The translations under genes and the position numbers were made by a program. The notes below the pieces were generated by a model. The model did no database searches, was not told the DNA's origin, and saw only the letters and a list, made by a program, of their open reading frames with translations. Shown one piece after another: positions 19,207 to 27,119 of a stretch of DNA of 64,000 nucleotides; position 1 is the stretch's first letter; the number at the start of each line of letters is the position of its first letter. The stretch comes from an uncultured Flaviramulus sp. (GTDB lineage Bacteria > Bacteroidota > Bacteroidia > Flavobacteriales > Flavobacteriaceae): assembly GCA_947495125.1 (NCBI GenBank), contig CANLXL010000014.1:1-64000 (forward strand), written 5' to 3'.

Positions 19207-20251
19207 TCCTTACTTCTTAAAGTTAAACCATCACAGTCCCATAGTATTTAACAGCATACTATGGGTTTTGGGCTATGCGATTCTCCTGTTTTCCTTTACC
19301 CTGCATACACCAACAACAATAGATTATATATATACAGGAAGCTTTTTAGTCACCATTATCATTCCGGTTACGATAAATATGTACATCCTGATTCCATACT
19401 TCTTAAAACAAGAACGATACGCCTTGTATATTCTGCTGTTCATTGTAAACCTCCTGCTGTTCACCCAACTCAACACCTGGTTCTTCAGTCATTTTATTGA
19501 TTATATTTTCCCTGACTATTATTTTATCTCTTACCATTCGAACACCAAGCTCATCAGTATATTCAGTATTTTCCTGATCAGTACCACACTAATCAAACTC
19601 TCTGAAGACTGGTTCTACTTTAACAGAAACGAAAACCGGGAATTAAAACAAAGAAATCAGCAAATACAATCGCAATTAGCTTCGTTGCGGTCGCAAATAA
19701 ATCCGCATTTTTTATTCAATTCACTCAATGTTATTTATGCCTTAGCGATTGAAAATAAAGACCATACTAAAGATGCCATTGTGCAATTATCAGATATTCT
19801 GCGCTATATTATCTACGATGCCAATACGGAAAAAATCTCCTTGAAAGACGAACTGGCCTTGCTCAAAAAATATATCGCATTTCAGAAACTAAGACAACAC
19901 GAGTCTCAGAATATCACCTTCGAGGAAGATGTTCAGGATGAAGACTTCAGTATTTACCCGATGCTACTTTTGCCTTTAATAGAAAACAGCTTTAAGCATG
20001 GTATTAAAGGTGACATTGAAAATACCTTTATAAACATCAGCATAAAACAACACAACAAGAATTTCCAGTTTTATATCGAAAATAATGCCTCAAAAGACAG
20101 TGTTAACAACAATCATACTTACTCGGGATTAGGCCTTGATAACATCAAAAAAAATCTGGAGATCGTTTATCCTGAAACCCATACTTTAGACATTCAAAAA
20201 ACTGAAGACAAGTTTATAGTAACCCTAAAATTGTTTGGTCATGAGGATTAA
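19193..20251 (+). CDS. LytS-type sensor histidine kinase
   Basis: This 352-residue kinase has about four N-terminal membrane helices (within residues 18-140), a short coiled linker, then the His_kinase (PF06580-type) domain. That domain has the phospho-acceptor block QINPHFLFNSLN, the N box LIENSFKHG, and a GLGLDNIKKNL G box. It has no extracellular sensor domain beyond the short membrane loops. It overlaps the lipoprotein gene by 14 nt and its end overlaps the downstream regulator by 11 nt. It should phosphorylate the LytTR regulator encoded next. The signal is unknown; a membrane-property or lipoprotein-derived cue is possible. Confidence 0.93.
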   Translation: MINLNPYFLKLNHHSPIVFNSILWVLGYAILLFSFTLHTPTTIDYIYTGSFLVTIIIPVTINMYILIPYFLKQERYALYILLFIVNLLLFTQLNTWFFSHFIDYIFPDYYFISYHSNTKLISIFSIFLISTTLIKLSEDWFYFNRNENRELKQRNQQIQSQLASLRSQINPHFLFNSLNVIYALAIENKDHTKDAIVQLSDILRYIIYDANTEKISLKDELALLKKYIAFQKLRQHESQNITFEEDVQDEDFSIYPMLLLPLIENSFKHGIKGDIENTFINISIKQHNKNFQFYIENNASKDSVNNNHTYSGLGLDNIKKNLEIVYPETHTLDIQKTEDKFIVTLKLFGHED

Positions 20252-20939
20252 GTGCCTGATCATTGACGACGAGCCTTCAGCGCAAAGGGTGTTGAAGCAT
20301 TTTATCTCGGAAGTTGCCTTTCTGGAACTCGTCTGCACCTGTAACAATGCAGTTGAAGCTATGGAATGGTTAAACACAAAATCCGAATTCGACCTCATGT
20401 TTCTAGATATTAACATGCCAAAAATATCAGGATTAACCTTTTACAAAGCCTTACAGAATCCGCTACAGGTGATCTTTACGACAGCCTACTCCCAATATGC
20501 TCTGGAAGGTTTTGAGGTGAATGCCGTTGATTATTTACTAAAACCATTTTCCTTCGAGCGTTTTTTAACGGCCGTAAATCGGGTTGTTGAAAGACAAGGC
20601 ACCAAAGGGAATCACCAACCTGAAGCACCTTTTTTACTTATAAAATCGAACAAAACCATTCATAAGGTCAATCCACAGCACATTCAATATATCGAAGCCT
20701 TTGGGGATTATGTCAAGCTGCATCTCAAAGACCAGGTGATTGTCACAAACAGCACCTTTGGTTCTATTTTAGAAAAACTGGAACCCCATAATGTCATTCG
20801 AATTCATAAATCCTTTGCGATTAATTTGACTCAAATGAATCGTATCGAGGGCAACCAGGTATTTCTTGAGGATCATAGGATTCCTATCGGACAAAAATAT
20901 AAACCCGAGTTCCTCAAGTTTCTAAATGAAAACCCCTAA
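20241..20939 (+). CDS. LytTR-family response regulator
   Basis: ATG 20241 (MRIKCLIIDDEP) is preferred to TTG 20235. The receiver domain (residues 1-115) has the acidic pair DDE near residue 9, the phospho-acceptor Asp in MFLDINMP, and DYLLKPF with the conserved Lys. The C-terminal LytTR DNA-binding domain (about 130-232) contains YIEAFGDYVKLH and VIRIHKSFAINL. It is the cognate partner of the LytS-like kinase upstream (overlapping genes). LytTR regulators usually bind paired direct repeats; I could not identify such sites confidently. Confidence 0.93.
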   Translation: MRIKCLIIDDEPSAQRVLKHFISEVAFLELVCTCNNAVEAMEWLNTKSEFDLMFLDINMPKISGLTFYKALQNPLQVIFTTAYSQYALEGFEVNAVDYLLKPFSFERFLTAVNRVVERQGTKGNHQPEAPFLLIKSNKTIHKVNPQHIQYIEAFGDYVKLHLKDQVIVTNSTFGSILEKLEPHNVIRIHKSFAINLTQMNRIEGNQVFLEDHRIPIGQKYKPEFLKFLNENP

Positions 20940-20966
20940 CTTTAGTGCTTTAGAAACTTCCTATTC

Positions 20967-21446
20967 ATGAAAGCCGTATCGCTTAGAGAGATCAAACAAG
21001 AATTAAATACGCTGTCAACTTCTGAAATTCAAGAGCTTTGCTTGCGCTTATCCCGTTTTAAGAAAGAGAACAAAGAGCTACTCACCTATCTCTTATTTGA
21101 GTCCTCGGATGAAGCCGGGTATATCGCCAGTGTCAAGACCTATATTGACGATGAATTCGAACTTATAAACACCAAAAGTTATTTTTATATCCGAAAAAGT
21201 GTGCGTAAGATTTTGAAGAACATTAAAAAGTATGTGCGTTATTCTCAAAACAAAGAAACGGAGGTGGAGTTGTTGCTGTATTTTTGTCAGAAACTGAAAG
21301 GGTTTTCACCGAGTATTAAGTATAGTGTGCAATTGCAGAATACGTATAATCGGCAGTTGCTTTTGGCTAAGAAGATAATTTCTACACTTCATGAGGATTT
21401 GCAGTATGATTATATGGTGATTGTTGGGGAGTTGGAGTGCGGATGA
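20967..21446 (+). CDS. Conserved hypothetical helical protein
   Basis: I do not recognise a domain in this 159-residue protein. It is almost wholly alpha-helical by composition, Lys- and Leu-rich, with no signal peptide or membrane span, and begins MKAVSLREIKQELNTLS. It follows the LytTR gene by 27 nt in the same direction, so it probably shares the operon. It is likely cytoplasmic. Confidence 0.7.
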   Translation: MKAVSLREIKQELNTLSTSEIQELCLRLSRFKKENKELLTYLLFESSDEAGYIASVKTYIDDEFELINTKSYFYIRKSVRKILKNIKKYVRYSQNKETEVELLLYFCQKLKGFSPSIKYSVQLQNTYNRQLLLAKKIISTLHEDLQYDYMVIVGELECG

Positions 21447-21554
21447 TAGATGTTAGACGATAGATTTTAGATAATTAGGTAGGAATTTTATTTATATTTC
21501 CCGTTGTAATTATAGTTCTGACTATAATATATATATTTTCTTTACAATCGAAAA

Positions 21555-22076
21555 GTGAAAAGTAAGCAAGCAATATCAACCAAGGAGTTTCAAGATTTTT
21601 TAAGGTCTTGCCGAAACTTTTGCAAGCTCCTGGAAAGTAAACAAATCTCAGAAGGTCTCTTAAAACTTCAAAAATCTCTTCTTGAGCTTTACTCAAATGG
21701 ATTGAATCTTCAAACCATTGACCTAGAATCAAATAAAGATTTTGAAGAACAACTGGATGATAAAGAACTTGATAAAATAAAGAATTGGACAAGTGAACTT
21801 CTTGGAGAAAATCAGTGCTACTGGACGATTTTTGACCCGACTGAAAATGTTTTTGGAAATGAATCTCCCGTTATGGGTGATTTATTAGATGATGTAATGG
21901 ACATATATAAAGACATCAAGTATCAGCTTATGATTTTTGATTTGAACACAAAAGAAAGTATAGAGAATGCTGTTTGGGGAATGAAATTCGATTTTTGGCA
22001 TCATTGGAGCAATCACGGAGTTGACGCAATACGAACCATACATTGTGTGATTGAAAAGACTGAAAAATATAAATGA
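21555..22076 (+). CDS. DUF5063 domain-containing protein
   Basis: GTG 21555 starts a 173-residue protein. The central segment (about residues 85-165) reads CYWTIFDPTEN ... MGDLLDDVMDIYKDIKYQL ... ENAVWGMKFDFWHHWSNHGVDAIRTIH. This matches the DUF5063 pattern of an acidic 'DD..DIY.DLK' helix and a 'W...F..HWG.H...A.R.LH' end. Function of that family is unknown; no catalytic site is evident. No signal peptide. Composition is AT-rich and it opens the accessory zone that runs to menE. Confidence 0.75.
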   Translation: MKSKQAISTKEFQDFLRSCRNFCKLLESKQISEGLLKLQKSLLELYSNGLNLQTIDLESNKDFEEQLDDKELDKIKNWTSELLGENQCYWTIFDPTENVFGNESPVMGDLLDDVMDIYKDIKYQLMIFDLNTKESIENAVWGMKFDFWHHWSNHGVDAIRTIHCVIEKTEKYK

Positions 22077-22085
22077 AAAAAGTAG

Positions 22086-22148
22086 ATAACGCTGTATATA
22101 AAATCATAGCACCCTTCGGGATGCGACGTTTCATATACTAAAAGTTAT
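22086..22148. repeat. Nested hairpin element between DUF5063 and hydrolase genes
   Basis: Three nested complementary blocks are visible: ATAAC/GTTAT outside, GTATAT/ATATAC in the middle (exact), and GCACCC-TTC-GGG(A)TGC at the tip. It looks like a dispersed palindromic repeat or a structured spacer rather than coding DNA. It could also act as a terminator for the DUF5063 gene. Confidence 0.5.
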
Positions 22149-22168
22149 GGAACATTAAAAACAATATT

Positions 22169-23077
22169 ATGATACGATTTTTTTTGTTAATGGTTCTTTC
22201 TTATTCATTCCTCCATGCTCAGGAAGGTAAGATGATTAAAACAATAAATGGAGATTTCTCAATTATAGATAAAGGTGTGGGAACACCAGTTTTACTTTTG
22301 CATGGATTTCCTGATTCAAAAGAACTTTGGGAATATCAAATTCCAGTATTATTGAAAGCTGGATTTAGGGTAATAGCTCCAGATTTAAGAGGTTACGAAA
22401 ATTCCCCAAGCCCATTAGAAAAAGAAAAGTATGCCATGCCAATTTTGATGAATGATGTAATAGGAATATTGGATGAACTTAAACTAGACAAAGTGCATCT
22501 AATTGGTCATGATTGGGGAGCAGCGCTATCATGGAATCTTGTTAAATTCTATGAGCAACGGTTTAACTCACTAACGGTTTTATCAGTAGGTTTTCCCGGT
22601 AATCCGGCATGGTTTTCCAAAGAGCAGCGTCAAAAATCATCATATATCCTTCTTTTTTTACAAGAAGGCATTGCAGAAAAGACTTTAGCCGAAAACAATT
22701 GGAAAATGACAAAAGAGGCATTTGGTAGACATAAACAGTTTAAAAAAATACTACAACGCTTTCAAGAATCGAATACCCTGACAACAGCATTGAACTGGTA
22801 TCGAGGAAACTTACAAGATTTTCCCAAACAATCTAATGTTGATTATCAGCCTTCAAATAAACAACCTGAAATCTCTCAAAAAAAAATCGAAATACCCGTG
22901 CTAGGTATTTGGAGCACTATGGATATAGCATTAACTGAAGATCAAATGACACAATCAACAGCTTATGCGACTAATTTTACCTATAAAAAAATTGAAGGAG
23001 CCGGACATTGGATGATGCTTGATAAACCTGATGTAGTAAATTCATTAATATTAAACTTTTTGAACAAATACAACTAA
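22169..23077 (+). CDS. Secreted alpha/beta hydrolase, epoxide-hydrolase-like
   Basis: This 302-residue protein has a signal peptide (MIRFFLLMVLSYSFLHAQ). The alpha/beta hydrolase fold shows the oxyanion motif HGFPDS near residue 44, APDLRGY, and the nucleophile elbow GHDWGAA, where the nucleophile is Asp. That marks the epoxide hydrolase/haloalkane dehalogenase branch rather than Ser esterases. The catalytic His is in GAGHWMM near residue 281, and an acid is likely in STMDIA. The substrate is unknown. It appears monocistronic. Confidence 0.88.
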   Translation: MIRFFLLMVLSYSFLHAQEGKMIKTINGDFSIIDKGVGTPVLLLHGFPDSKELWEYQIPVLLKAGFRVIAPDLRGYENSPSPLEKEKYAMPILMNDVIGILDELKLDKVHLIGHDWGAALSWNLVKFYEQRFNSLTVLSVGFPGNPAWFSKEQRQKSSYILLFLQEGIAEKTLAENNWKMTKEAFGRHKQFKKILQRFQESNTLTTALNWYRGNLQDFPKQSNVDYQPSNKQPEISQKKIEIPVLGIWSTMDIALTEDQMTQSTAYATNFTYKKIEGAGHWMMLDKPDVVNSLILNFLNKYN

Positions 23078-23113
23078 ATAAACGCCTTACAGCATCGATT
23101 CCTATAAAAAGCA

Positions 23114-23299
23114 TTAGTCCAGTTTTTCAAAGTTAATATTACCACCTTTTTCTTTTTTATATAACTTGCTCGGCATCCTATTTGTGATCGATTCTTGACC
23201 ATCACCAGTATCTGTATGACTATAAATTTGTTTCAAGTGGCTAGGGCTTTGGATATGAATGTTCGGGATCTTTTGGTTTCTAATAAAAGGTGAAGATTT
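23114..23299 (-). pseudogene. Possible 3' remnant of an unidentified gene
   Basis: The minus strand is open for 61 codons ending in KGGNINFEKLD and a TAA stop. It has no ATG near its open end, and the open frame ends exactly where the 44-bp repeat copy begins. The translated segment is hydrophilic with plausible coding composition (SSPFIRNQKIPNIH, SITNRMPSKLYKK). I cannot name the family. It could also be a chance open frame. Confidence 0.35.
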
Positions 23300-23300
23300 A

Positions 23301-23344
23301 AAAATCCAGCGAGGTTTTAAAAACCTTGTAGGTTTATTTGGTTG
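23301..23344 (+). repeat. 44-bp palindromic repeat, copy 1
   Basis: Its core is AGGTTTTAAAAACCTTGTAGG followed by TTTATTTGGTTG. A second copy at 27602-27645 matches at 42 of 44 positions. The core is palindromic, so it is REP-like. This copy abuts the end of the open frame at 23114-23299. Confidence 0.75.
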
Positions 23345-23355
23345 AATTTTTAATA

Positions 23356-23384
23356 CCTACAAGGTCAAAATAAGACCTTGCAGG
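23356..23384. repeat. Palindrome CCTACAAGGTC ... GACCTTGCAGG
   Basis: Eleven-base arms with a single mismatch enclose AAAATAA. The arms share the CCTnCAAGGT vocabulary of the 44-bp repeat, so it is probably the same repeat family in a different form. Confidence 0.55.
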
Positions 23385-23501
23385 ATATTAAATCCATTGC
23401 TCTCGTATTTTCCAGTTACTAGAGCTTACACAAAACCCTGGAACATAATTGTTAGATAAAAAAAATCGCCAAAAACTAAATTAACCATCTTTTTCCAAAA
23501 C

Positions 23502-23780
23502 TCAACCTTCCCGAACCAAGCCACCCAACTTCTCCACTAGCAGTTTTATATTAAACAAGTTGAATTTTTCATCTTCTTCAATAGGCTCATAAGAATGATA
23601 ACAAGTGGTGTCGTGCAACCATTCCAAAGACTTGATAAGCGCCGGGGCGTCCAGGAAATTAACAAATTCCAGCAATTCTAATTGCGCGGGGAGTAATTTA
23701 GTTTTGATTTTTTTTTGATACCTGTCTTGTATCACCCGATGTATGGCTCCGTTTGCATTTGGGGCATACGTTTTGACCAT
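23502..23780 (-). CDS. Small hypothetical protein
   Basis: This 92-residue protein starts at an ATG and has no signal peptide or membrane span. It is mixed in charge with an acidic EPIEEDEKF segment. I recognise no domain. A structured 72-nt element lies 46 nt upstream of its start on the same strand, so it could be in the leader. Coding status is likely but not certain because the neighbourhood is repeat-rich. Confidence 0.5.
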   Translation of the reverse strand: MVKTYAPNANGAIHRVIQDRYQKKIKTKLLPAQLELLEFVNFLDAPALIKSLEWLHDTTCYHSYEPIEEDEKFNLFNIKLLVEKLGGLVREG

Positions 23781-23825
23781 TCTGTGTTTGCATTACAAAT
23801 AGTTTTAATAGGATTAATAAAAAGA

Positions 23826-23897
23826 GGAAAGGTCACCGCAAACACATTCCAAGCGATGCTCAGATTGGTCTAGGGACTTGCACCCGTTTGCCTTTCC
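23826..23897. other. 72-nt structured element of unknown class
   Basis: GGAAAGG (23826-23832) pairs with CCTTTCC (23891-23897) and CAAAC (23839-23843) pairs with GTTTG (23886-23890), leaving a 6-nt bulge on one side. Inside are CCAA/TTGG and GGG-ACTTGCA-CCC hairpins. The fold is possible on both strands. It is tRNA-sized but has no T-arm consensus. On the minus strand it would lie 46 nt before the small hypothetical gene. It may be a dispersed repeat, a structured RNA or a recombination site. Confidence 0.5.
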
Positions 23898-24039
23898 AAT
23901 ATTTTTTTCTTAAGACTAATTTGAAGATTGAACATCTGGTTTTAAAATGTGTTTGCGTTAAAAATATACGACTTAAAATAAGATGAGATTGGTCGATGTA
24001 ATATCTGTTTTACGCTTTTTAAACCGGGTAGCGAAGTTT

Positions 24040-24059
24040 GATTTTCCTTTCGGAAAATC
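24040..24059. repeat. Perfect hairpin GATTTTCC-TTTC-GGAAAATC
   Basis: An 8-bp perfect stem with a 4-nt loop lies about 75 bp before the next gene. A loose T run follows on the + strand, so it may end a transcript or be part of a dispersed repeat. Confidence 0.4.
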
Positions 24060-24133
24060 CCTTCATTTTTTATATCTTGGTTCTTTAAGCTAAGAATTCT
24101 TAGAGATTTCATTTATAAGGTCGTTCCAATAAC

Positions 24134-25102
24134 ATGATCAAAACTAAAAGCATCATCTTTTTTTTAATATTATTGACCTCAATGATAGTTTCTGCTCATC
24201 AAGATTTTTGGGTAGTCAACCAATTTAGAAATATAAAGACCAGAATAAAAACAGGTTATAAATACGAAGAAATTAAAAAGGTTCAAATTATAGGTGAACT
24301 AGCTCAATTATTAGCAGAAAAACTAAACTATAACCAACCAATTCTCCTGGATTTTAACCATTTCTATGTCGGGGTATCAGAACCGATATATTTTTTAAGT
24401 TTTGATAAAGGAATTATCAAATATAATTATGATCCTATTCGGATTGGAAAACCTTTACTAACTAAAAAAGCCATTGTTGTTCGTCAAGTTAGTAACAAAT
24501 TTGACATTGTCAATACGTTGAAAATGTTGGAATATGCCATTTTGAATTGGAAAACAATTAAAAAAGAACAAATCAGAATAAAGTATGATGAAAACTATTG
24601 TGATTGGATAATAAACGCTATTGACCAAAGAACAGTTACCAACATTGAAACCAGTAAGGAATCTGATGTTATAACCGGAATCAAGCATTTTAAAATATAT
24701 AGACCTGAAAAAGATTTTAAAAAAGGAATGTCATACTTCTGGCAAAATGATAAATACCACATCATATTTAAAGAGAAAAACAAGGAAAGAATAATTACAA
24801 CACTAACAAGCATTTATGATATTCAAAAAGTAAGGAGTACAATTTTTATTTTCGAATCGCCATCTGAATTCGTGGTCTTTGACGAATACAAAGAAGAAAT
24901 CGTTTCAAAAAAATGGACCATTGAAAATGCTGACAAAAATTACCGCTTATATAATATAAATCAAATAGGAGGCGACAAATATTCAATTAGTTTTTACTAC
25001 TATTCCAAAGAACCGGGGTTACAACCTAAAAATCAAATCTTGATTTATTCTTTGTACGACGATAAGCTGGTTCAAGATTTAAATAGACTTATGAATGAAT
25101 AA
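24134..25102 (+). CDS. Hypothetical secreted protein
   Basis: I do not recognise this 322-residue protein. It has a signal peptide ending near VSAHQDF and is otherwise a soluble, strand-rich chain with many Lys, Ile and Tyr residues. There is no lipobox and no catalytic motif that I can identify. It overlaps the next gene by 8 nt, so it is translationally coupled to the possible clan-CD protein downstream. Confidence 0.72.
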   Translation: MIKTKSIIFFLILLTSMIVSAHQDFWVVNQFRNIKTRIKTGYKYEEIKKVQIIGELAQLLAEKLNYNQPILLDFNHFYVGVSEPIYFLSFDKGIIKYNYDPIRIGKPLLTKKAIVVRQVSNKFDIVNTLKMLEYAILNWKTIKKEQIRIKYDENYCDWIINAIDQRTVTNIETSKESDVITGIKHFKIYRPEKDFKKGMSYFWQNDKYHIIFKEKNKERIITTLTSIYDIQKVRSTIFIFESPSEFVVFDEYKEEIVSKKWTIENADKNYRLYNINQIGGDKYSISFYYYSKEPGLQPKNQILIYSLYDDKLVQDLNRLMNE

Positions 25103-25871
25103 AATACTTTTAATTCTAATATCATTAATTAGTACCATTAGTTTTGGACAAAACCAAAGCGAGCCCAAAACCATCCACGTTTTTGTAGCCCTATGCGATA
25201 ATGAAAATCAAGGAATTGTTCCGGTACCCGACTTAATAGGAAATGGACAAGACCCTAAGAATAATTTATACTGGGGTGCTCTGTATGGGGTTAAAAACTT
25301 CTTAAAGAATAAGTCGAACACCTGGGTTTACCAATCTGAGATCACATCGAAAATACCGAAGATACTTGAAAGCGTTTTATTTAAACATAGAACAAAAAAC
25401 ATTTATCTATTAGCTGAAGCCTATGATGGTGCTAAAATCAAGACATGTACCGAGGACTTTTTATTAGCGTCGAACAATAACTTTATCAAGCATATTACAT
25501 ACAAAAATCAGGAATTGAAGTTTGGAGGCGAGTCGGAATTAGTGGCTTACATTGGACACGATGGCCTAATGGAATTTGAAGTCCATTTAAATTATAAGAC
25601 AACCCCCTCTAAAAAGATTGATGCCATTATATTGGCTTGTGCCAGTAAAAATTATTTTAAAAACGAAATATTAAAATCGAAAGCTACTCCCATTCTTTGG
25701 ACCACCAACCTTATGGCACCGGAAGCTTATACTCTGGAAGCGGCATTAAACTCCTGGTCAAGTAATGAGACGCCGGACGAAATTAAAGAAGAATCGGCTC
25801 AGGCATATCATAAATACCAGAAGTGCGGCATAAATGGGTCCAGAAGGTTATTTGCGACGGGATTTGAATAA
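25095..25871 (+). CDS. Secreted hypothetical, possible caspase-like (clan CD) fold
   Basis: This 258-residue protein has a signal peptide (MNKILLILISLISTISFGQ). The mature chain begins with a strand like that of caspase folds (IHVFVALCDN), then has a His-Gly-type segment AYIGHDGLMEF near residue 155 and a hydrophobic strand ending in Cys, AIILACASKNYF near residue 180. The order 'strand-H.G ... strand-AC.S' recalls clan CD peptidases, whose catalytic pair is His and Cys. The match is by eye, and the His is followed by Asp-Gly rather than Gly directly. It is coupled (8-nt overlap) to the unknown secreted protein upstream and followed 5 nt later by a HAD phosphatase. Confidence 0.72.
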   Translation: MNKILLILISLISTISFGQNQSEPKTIHVFVALCDNENQGIVPVPDLIGNGQDPKNNLYWGALYGVKNFLKNKSNTWVYQSEITSKIPKILESVLFKHRTKNIYLLAEAYDGAKIKTCTEDFLLASNNNFIKHITYKNQELKFGGESELVAYIGHDGLMEFEVHLNYKTTPSKKIDAIILACASKNYFKNEILKSKATPILWTTNLMAPEAYTLEAALNSWSSNETPDEIKEESAQAYHKYQKCGINGSRRLFATGFE

Positions 25872-25876
25872 AACAT

Positions 25877-26368
25877 ATGAACATCAGTTTTGATTTAGAT
25901 AGCACCTTAATTCCAAACGGAAACGAATTCGAAACCGAAAAACGGAATCAAATTGCAAAACTGCTTGGCATAGAAGAAGTCCGTAAAGGTGCTCGAAAGA
26001 TAATTGACCATCTTCAAAGTCAAGGGCATAACATTCATATTTATACCACATCCTTTAGATCAAAAGGTAAAATACGACGTGTGTTGAAATATTATGGAAT
26101 ACGTGTCAACCATATTGTTAATCAAGTCGAAAACCAACGCGTTCTAAGGTCTCAAAATATGAACGCATCGAAATATCCTCCGGCATTTGGGTTTGATGTT
26201 CATATTGACGATTTAAAAGGTGTTGGTATAGAGAGTGAACGCTATAATTTTAAGGCAATCATTATAGAGCCTTCCGACGAAAATTGGGTCGAGAATATTA
26301 AAAACAACATTCAACGAATTATAAATGATTCTAATACGCAGGATAGGAAACACCGTAAGCAAGTTTAA
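25877..26368 (+). CDS. Small HAD-superfamily phosphatase
   Basis: This 163-residue protein has the HAD motif I FDLDST (nucleophile Asp and acid/base Asp), motif II TTS near residue 57, and the acidic motif FDVHIDD near residue 112. No cap domain of notable size is present, so it is a minimal HAD, perhaps acting on a nucleotide or macromolecular 3'/5'-phosphate. It starts 5 nt after the previous stop and is likely in the same transcript. No signal peptide, so it should act in the cytoplasm, in contrast to its two exported neighbours. Confidence 0.8.
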   Translation: MNISFDLDSTLIPNGNEFETEKRNQIAKLLGIEEVRKGARKIIDHLQSQGHNIHIYTTSFRSKGKIRRVLKYYGIRVNHIVNQVENQRVLRSQNMNASKYPPAFGFDVHIDDLKGVGIESERYNFKAIIIEPSDENWVENIKNNIQRIINDSNTQDRKHRKQV

Positions 26369-26527
26369 AAATGATCAAAACATCAAGAAAACACTTATAT
26401 GCTTCTGTGAAAAGGAAAAACATGAACCGAATCAAGAACTTCGGGAACAGTAATAAAATTAATACCACTTATTAACTCACCAAATGGCTTACATCAAAAA
26501 ACCGCATAATAGATTAAAACAGTTGCA

Positions 26528-26746
26528 ATGGATATTCAAGCCTCGAAAATAGAATTGGTGAAAATGATTTTGAGCATCGAAAATGTTGAATTTATATCTA
26601 AGATTTCAGACTTTATAAAAAAAGAGAGTTCGAATTTTTGGGAAGATTTAGCATTGGAAGAAAAGAACGAGATTGAAAAAGGCATTGACCAACTAAATAA
26701 AGGAGAAAAAGTCGCTTTTAGTGATTTTATGAAGAAAATCTCTTAA
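26528..26746 (+). CDS. Antitoxin of a RelE/ParE-type toxin-antitoxin pair
   Basis: This 72-residue protein has an N-terminal helix pair and an acidic C-terminal part with NFWEDLALEEKNEIEKGIDQLNKGE, ending KVAFSDFMKKIS. That is typical of small addiction-module antitoxins whose tail wraps the toxin. Its stop overlaps the start of the decayed toxin (TAATG), the usual coupled arrangement. The antitoxin frame itself is intact, although its partner is broken. A 60-bp piece of the same gene recurs at 29501-29561. Confidence 0.75.
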   Translation: MDIQASKIELVKMILSIENVEFISKISDFIKKESSNFWEDLALEEKNEIEKGIDQLNKGEKVAFSDFMKKIS

Positions 26747-27051
26747 TGAAGGTTTGTTTATCCGAAATTGCCCAAAGCAAACTTCTTGACTTAAACGACT
26801 ATTTAATAACACATTGGAACCTCAAGGTTAGGAATGATTTTTAAAAAAAAACTTCGACAGAAAATTGATCTGATCACAAGGCACCCTTAAAGTTGCCCCG
26901 AATCAAAGGAATTCAAGGGCTTATTTAAATGTGTGTTTCCAAACACAATACCTTTTACTTTAGAATAAACACCAATCAAAATGAAATTGAAATTATTACA
27001 GTTTTCGATACAAGACAACATCCAAAAAAGATTAACAAAGATCTAAAATGA
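26746..27051 (+). pseudogene. Decayed RelE/ParE-family toxin
   Basis: The frame starts at ATG 26746 (MKVCLSEIAQSKLLDLNDYL) and hits a stop after NDF. Moving one frame over continues the family sequence (KKLRQKIDLITRHP), which meets another in-frame stop before SCPESKEFKGLFKCV. A second shift restores the first frame for the ParE-type end (SKHNTFYFRI ... IITVFDTRQHP). So at least two frameshifts and one nonsense change are needed to explain the sequence. The pieces in order match the whole ParE fold, so the call of a dead toxin is firm. Confidence 0.85.
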
Positions 27052-27119
27052 ATTGTGGATTATTTGGTTTACCAAAATTTATTATAACTTCAACAATTCA
27101 AATATTGAAACTAGACATC

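Larger units (their letters stand above)
23078..23501. other. Repeat-rich gap with a gene remnant
   Basis: Between the hydrolase and the small hypothetical lie a possible 3' gene remnant (23114-23299), a 44-bp repeat copy (23301-23344) and another palindrome (23356-23384). From 23390 to 23501 nothing recognisable was seen. Confidence 0.5.
23781..24133. other. Gap with two structured elements
   Basis: Apart from the 72-nt multi-stem element (23826-23897) and the hairpin at 24040-24059, no gene is supported. A 36-codon open frame from about 23982 was judged spurious. Confidence 0.5.

Noticed and set aside
23826-23897. tRNA gene
   Set aside because: Length and 7-bp closing stem fit, but no T-arm, D-arm or anticodon-arm arrangement is present on either strand.
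23826-23897. Cobalamin riboswitch
   Set aside because: Only a GGTGCAAGTCC-like box is present; the other conserved blocks of the class are missing and no cobalamin or related transport gene follows.
26371-26475. 34-codon open frame before the antitoxin
   Set aside because: Short, basic and without a recognisable family; no ribosome-binding or promoter signal was seen.
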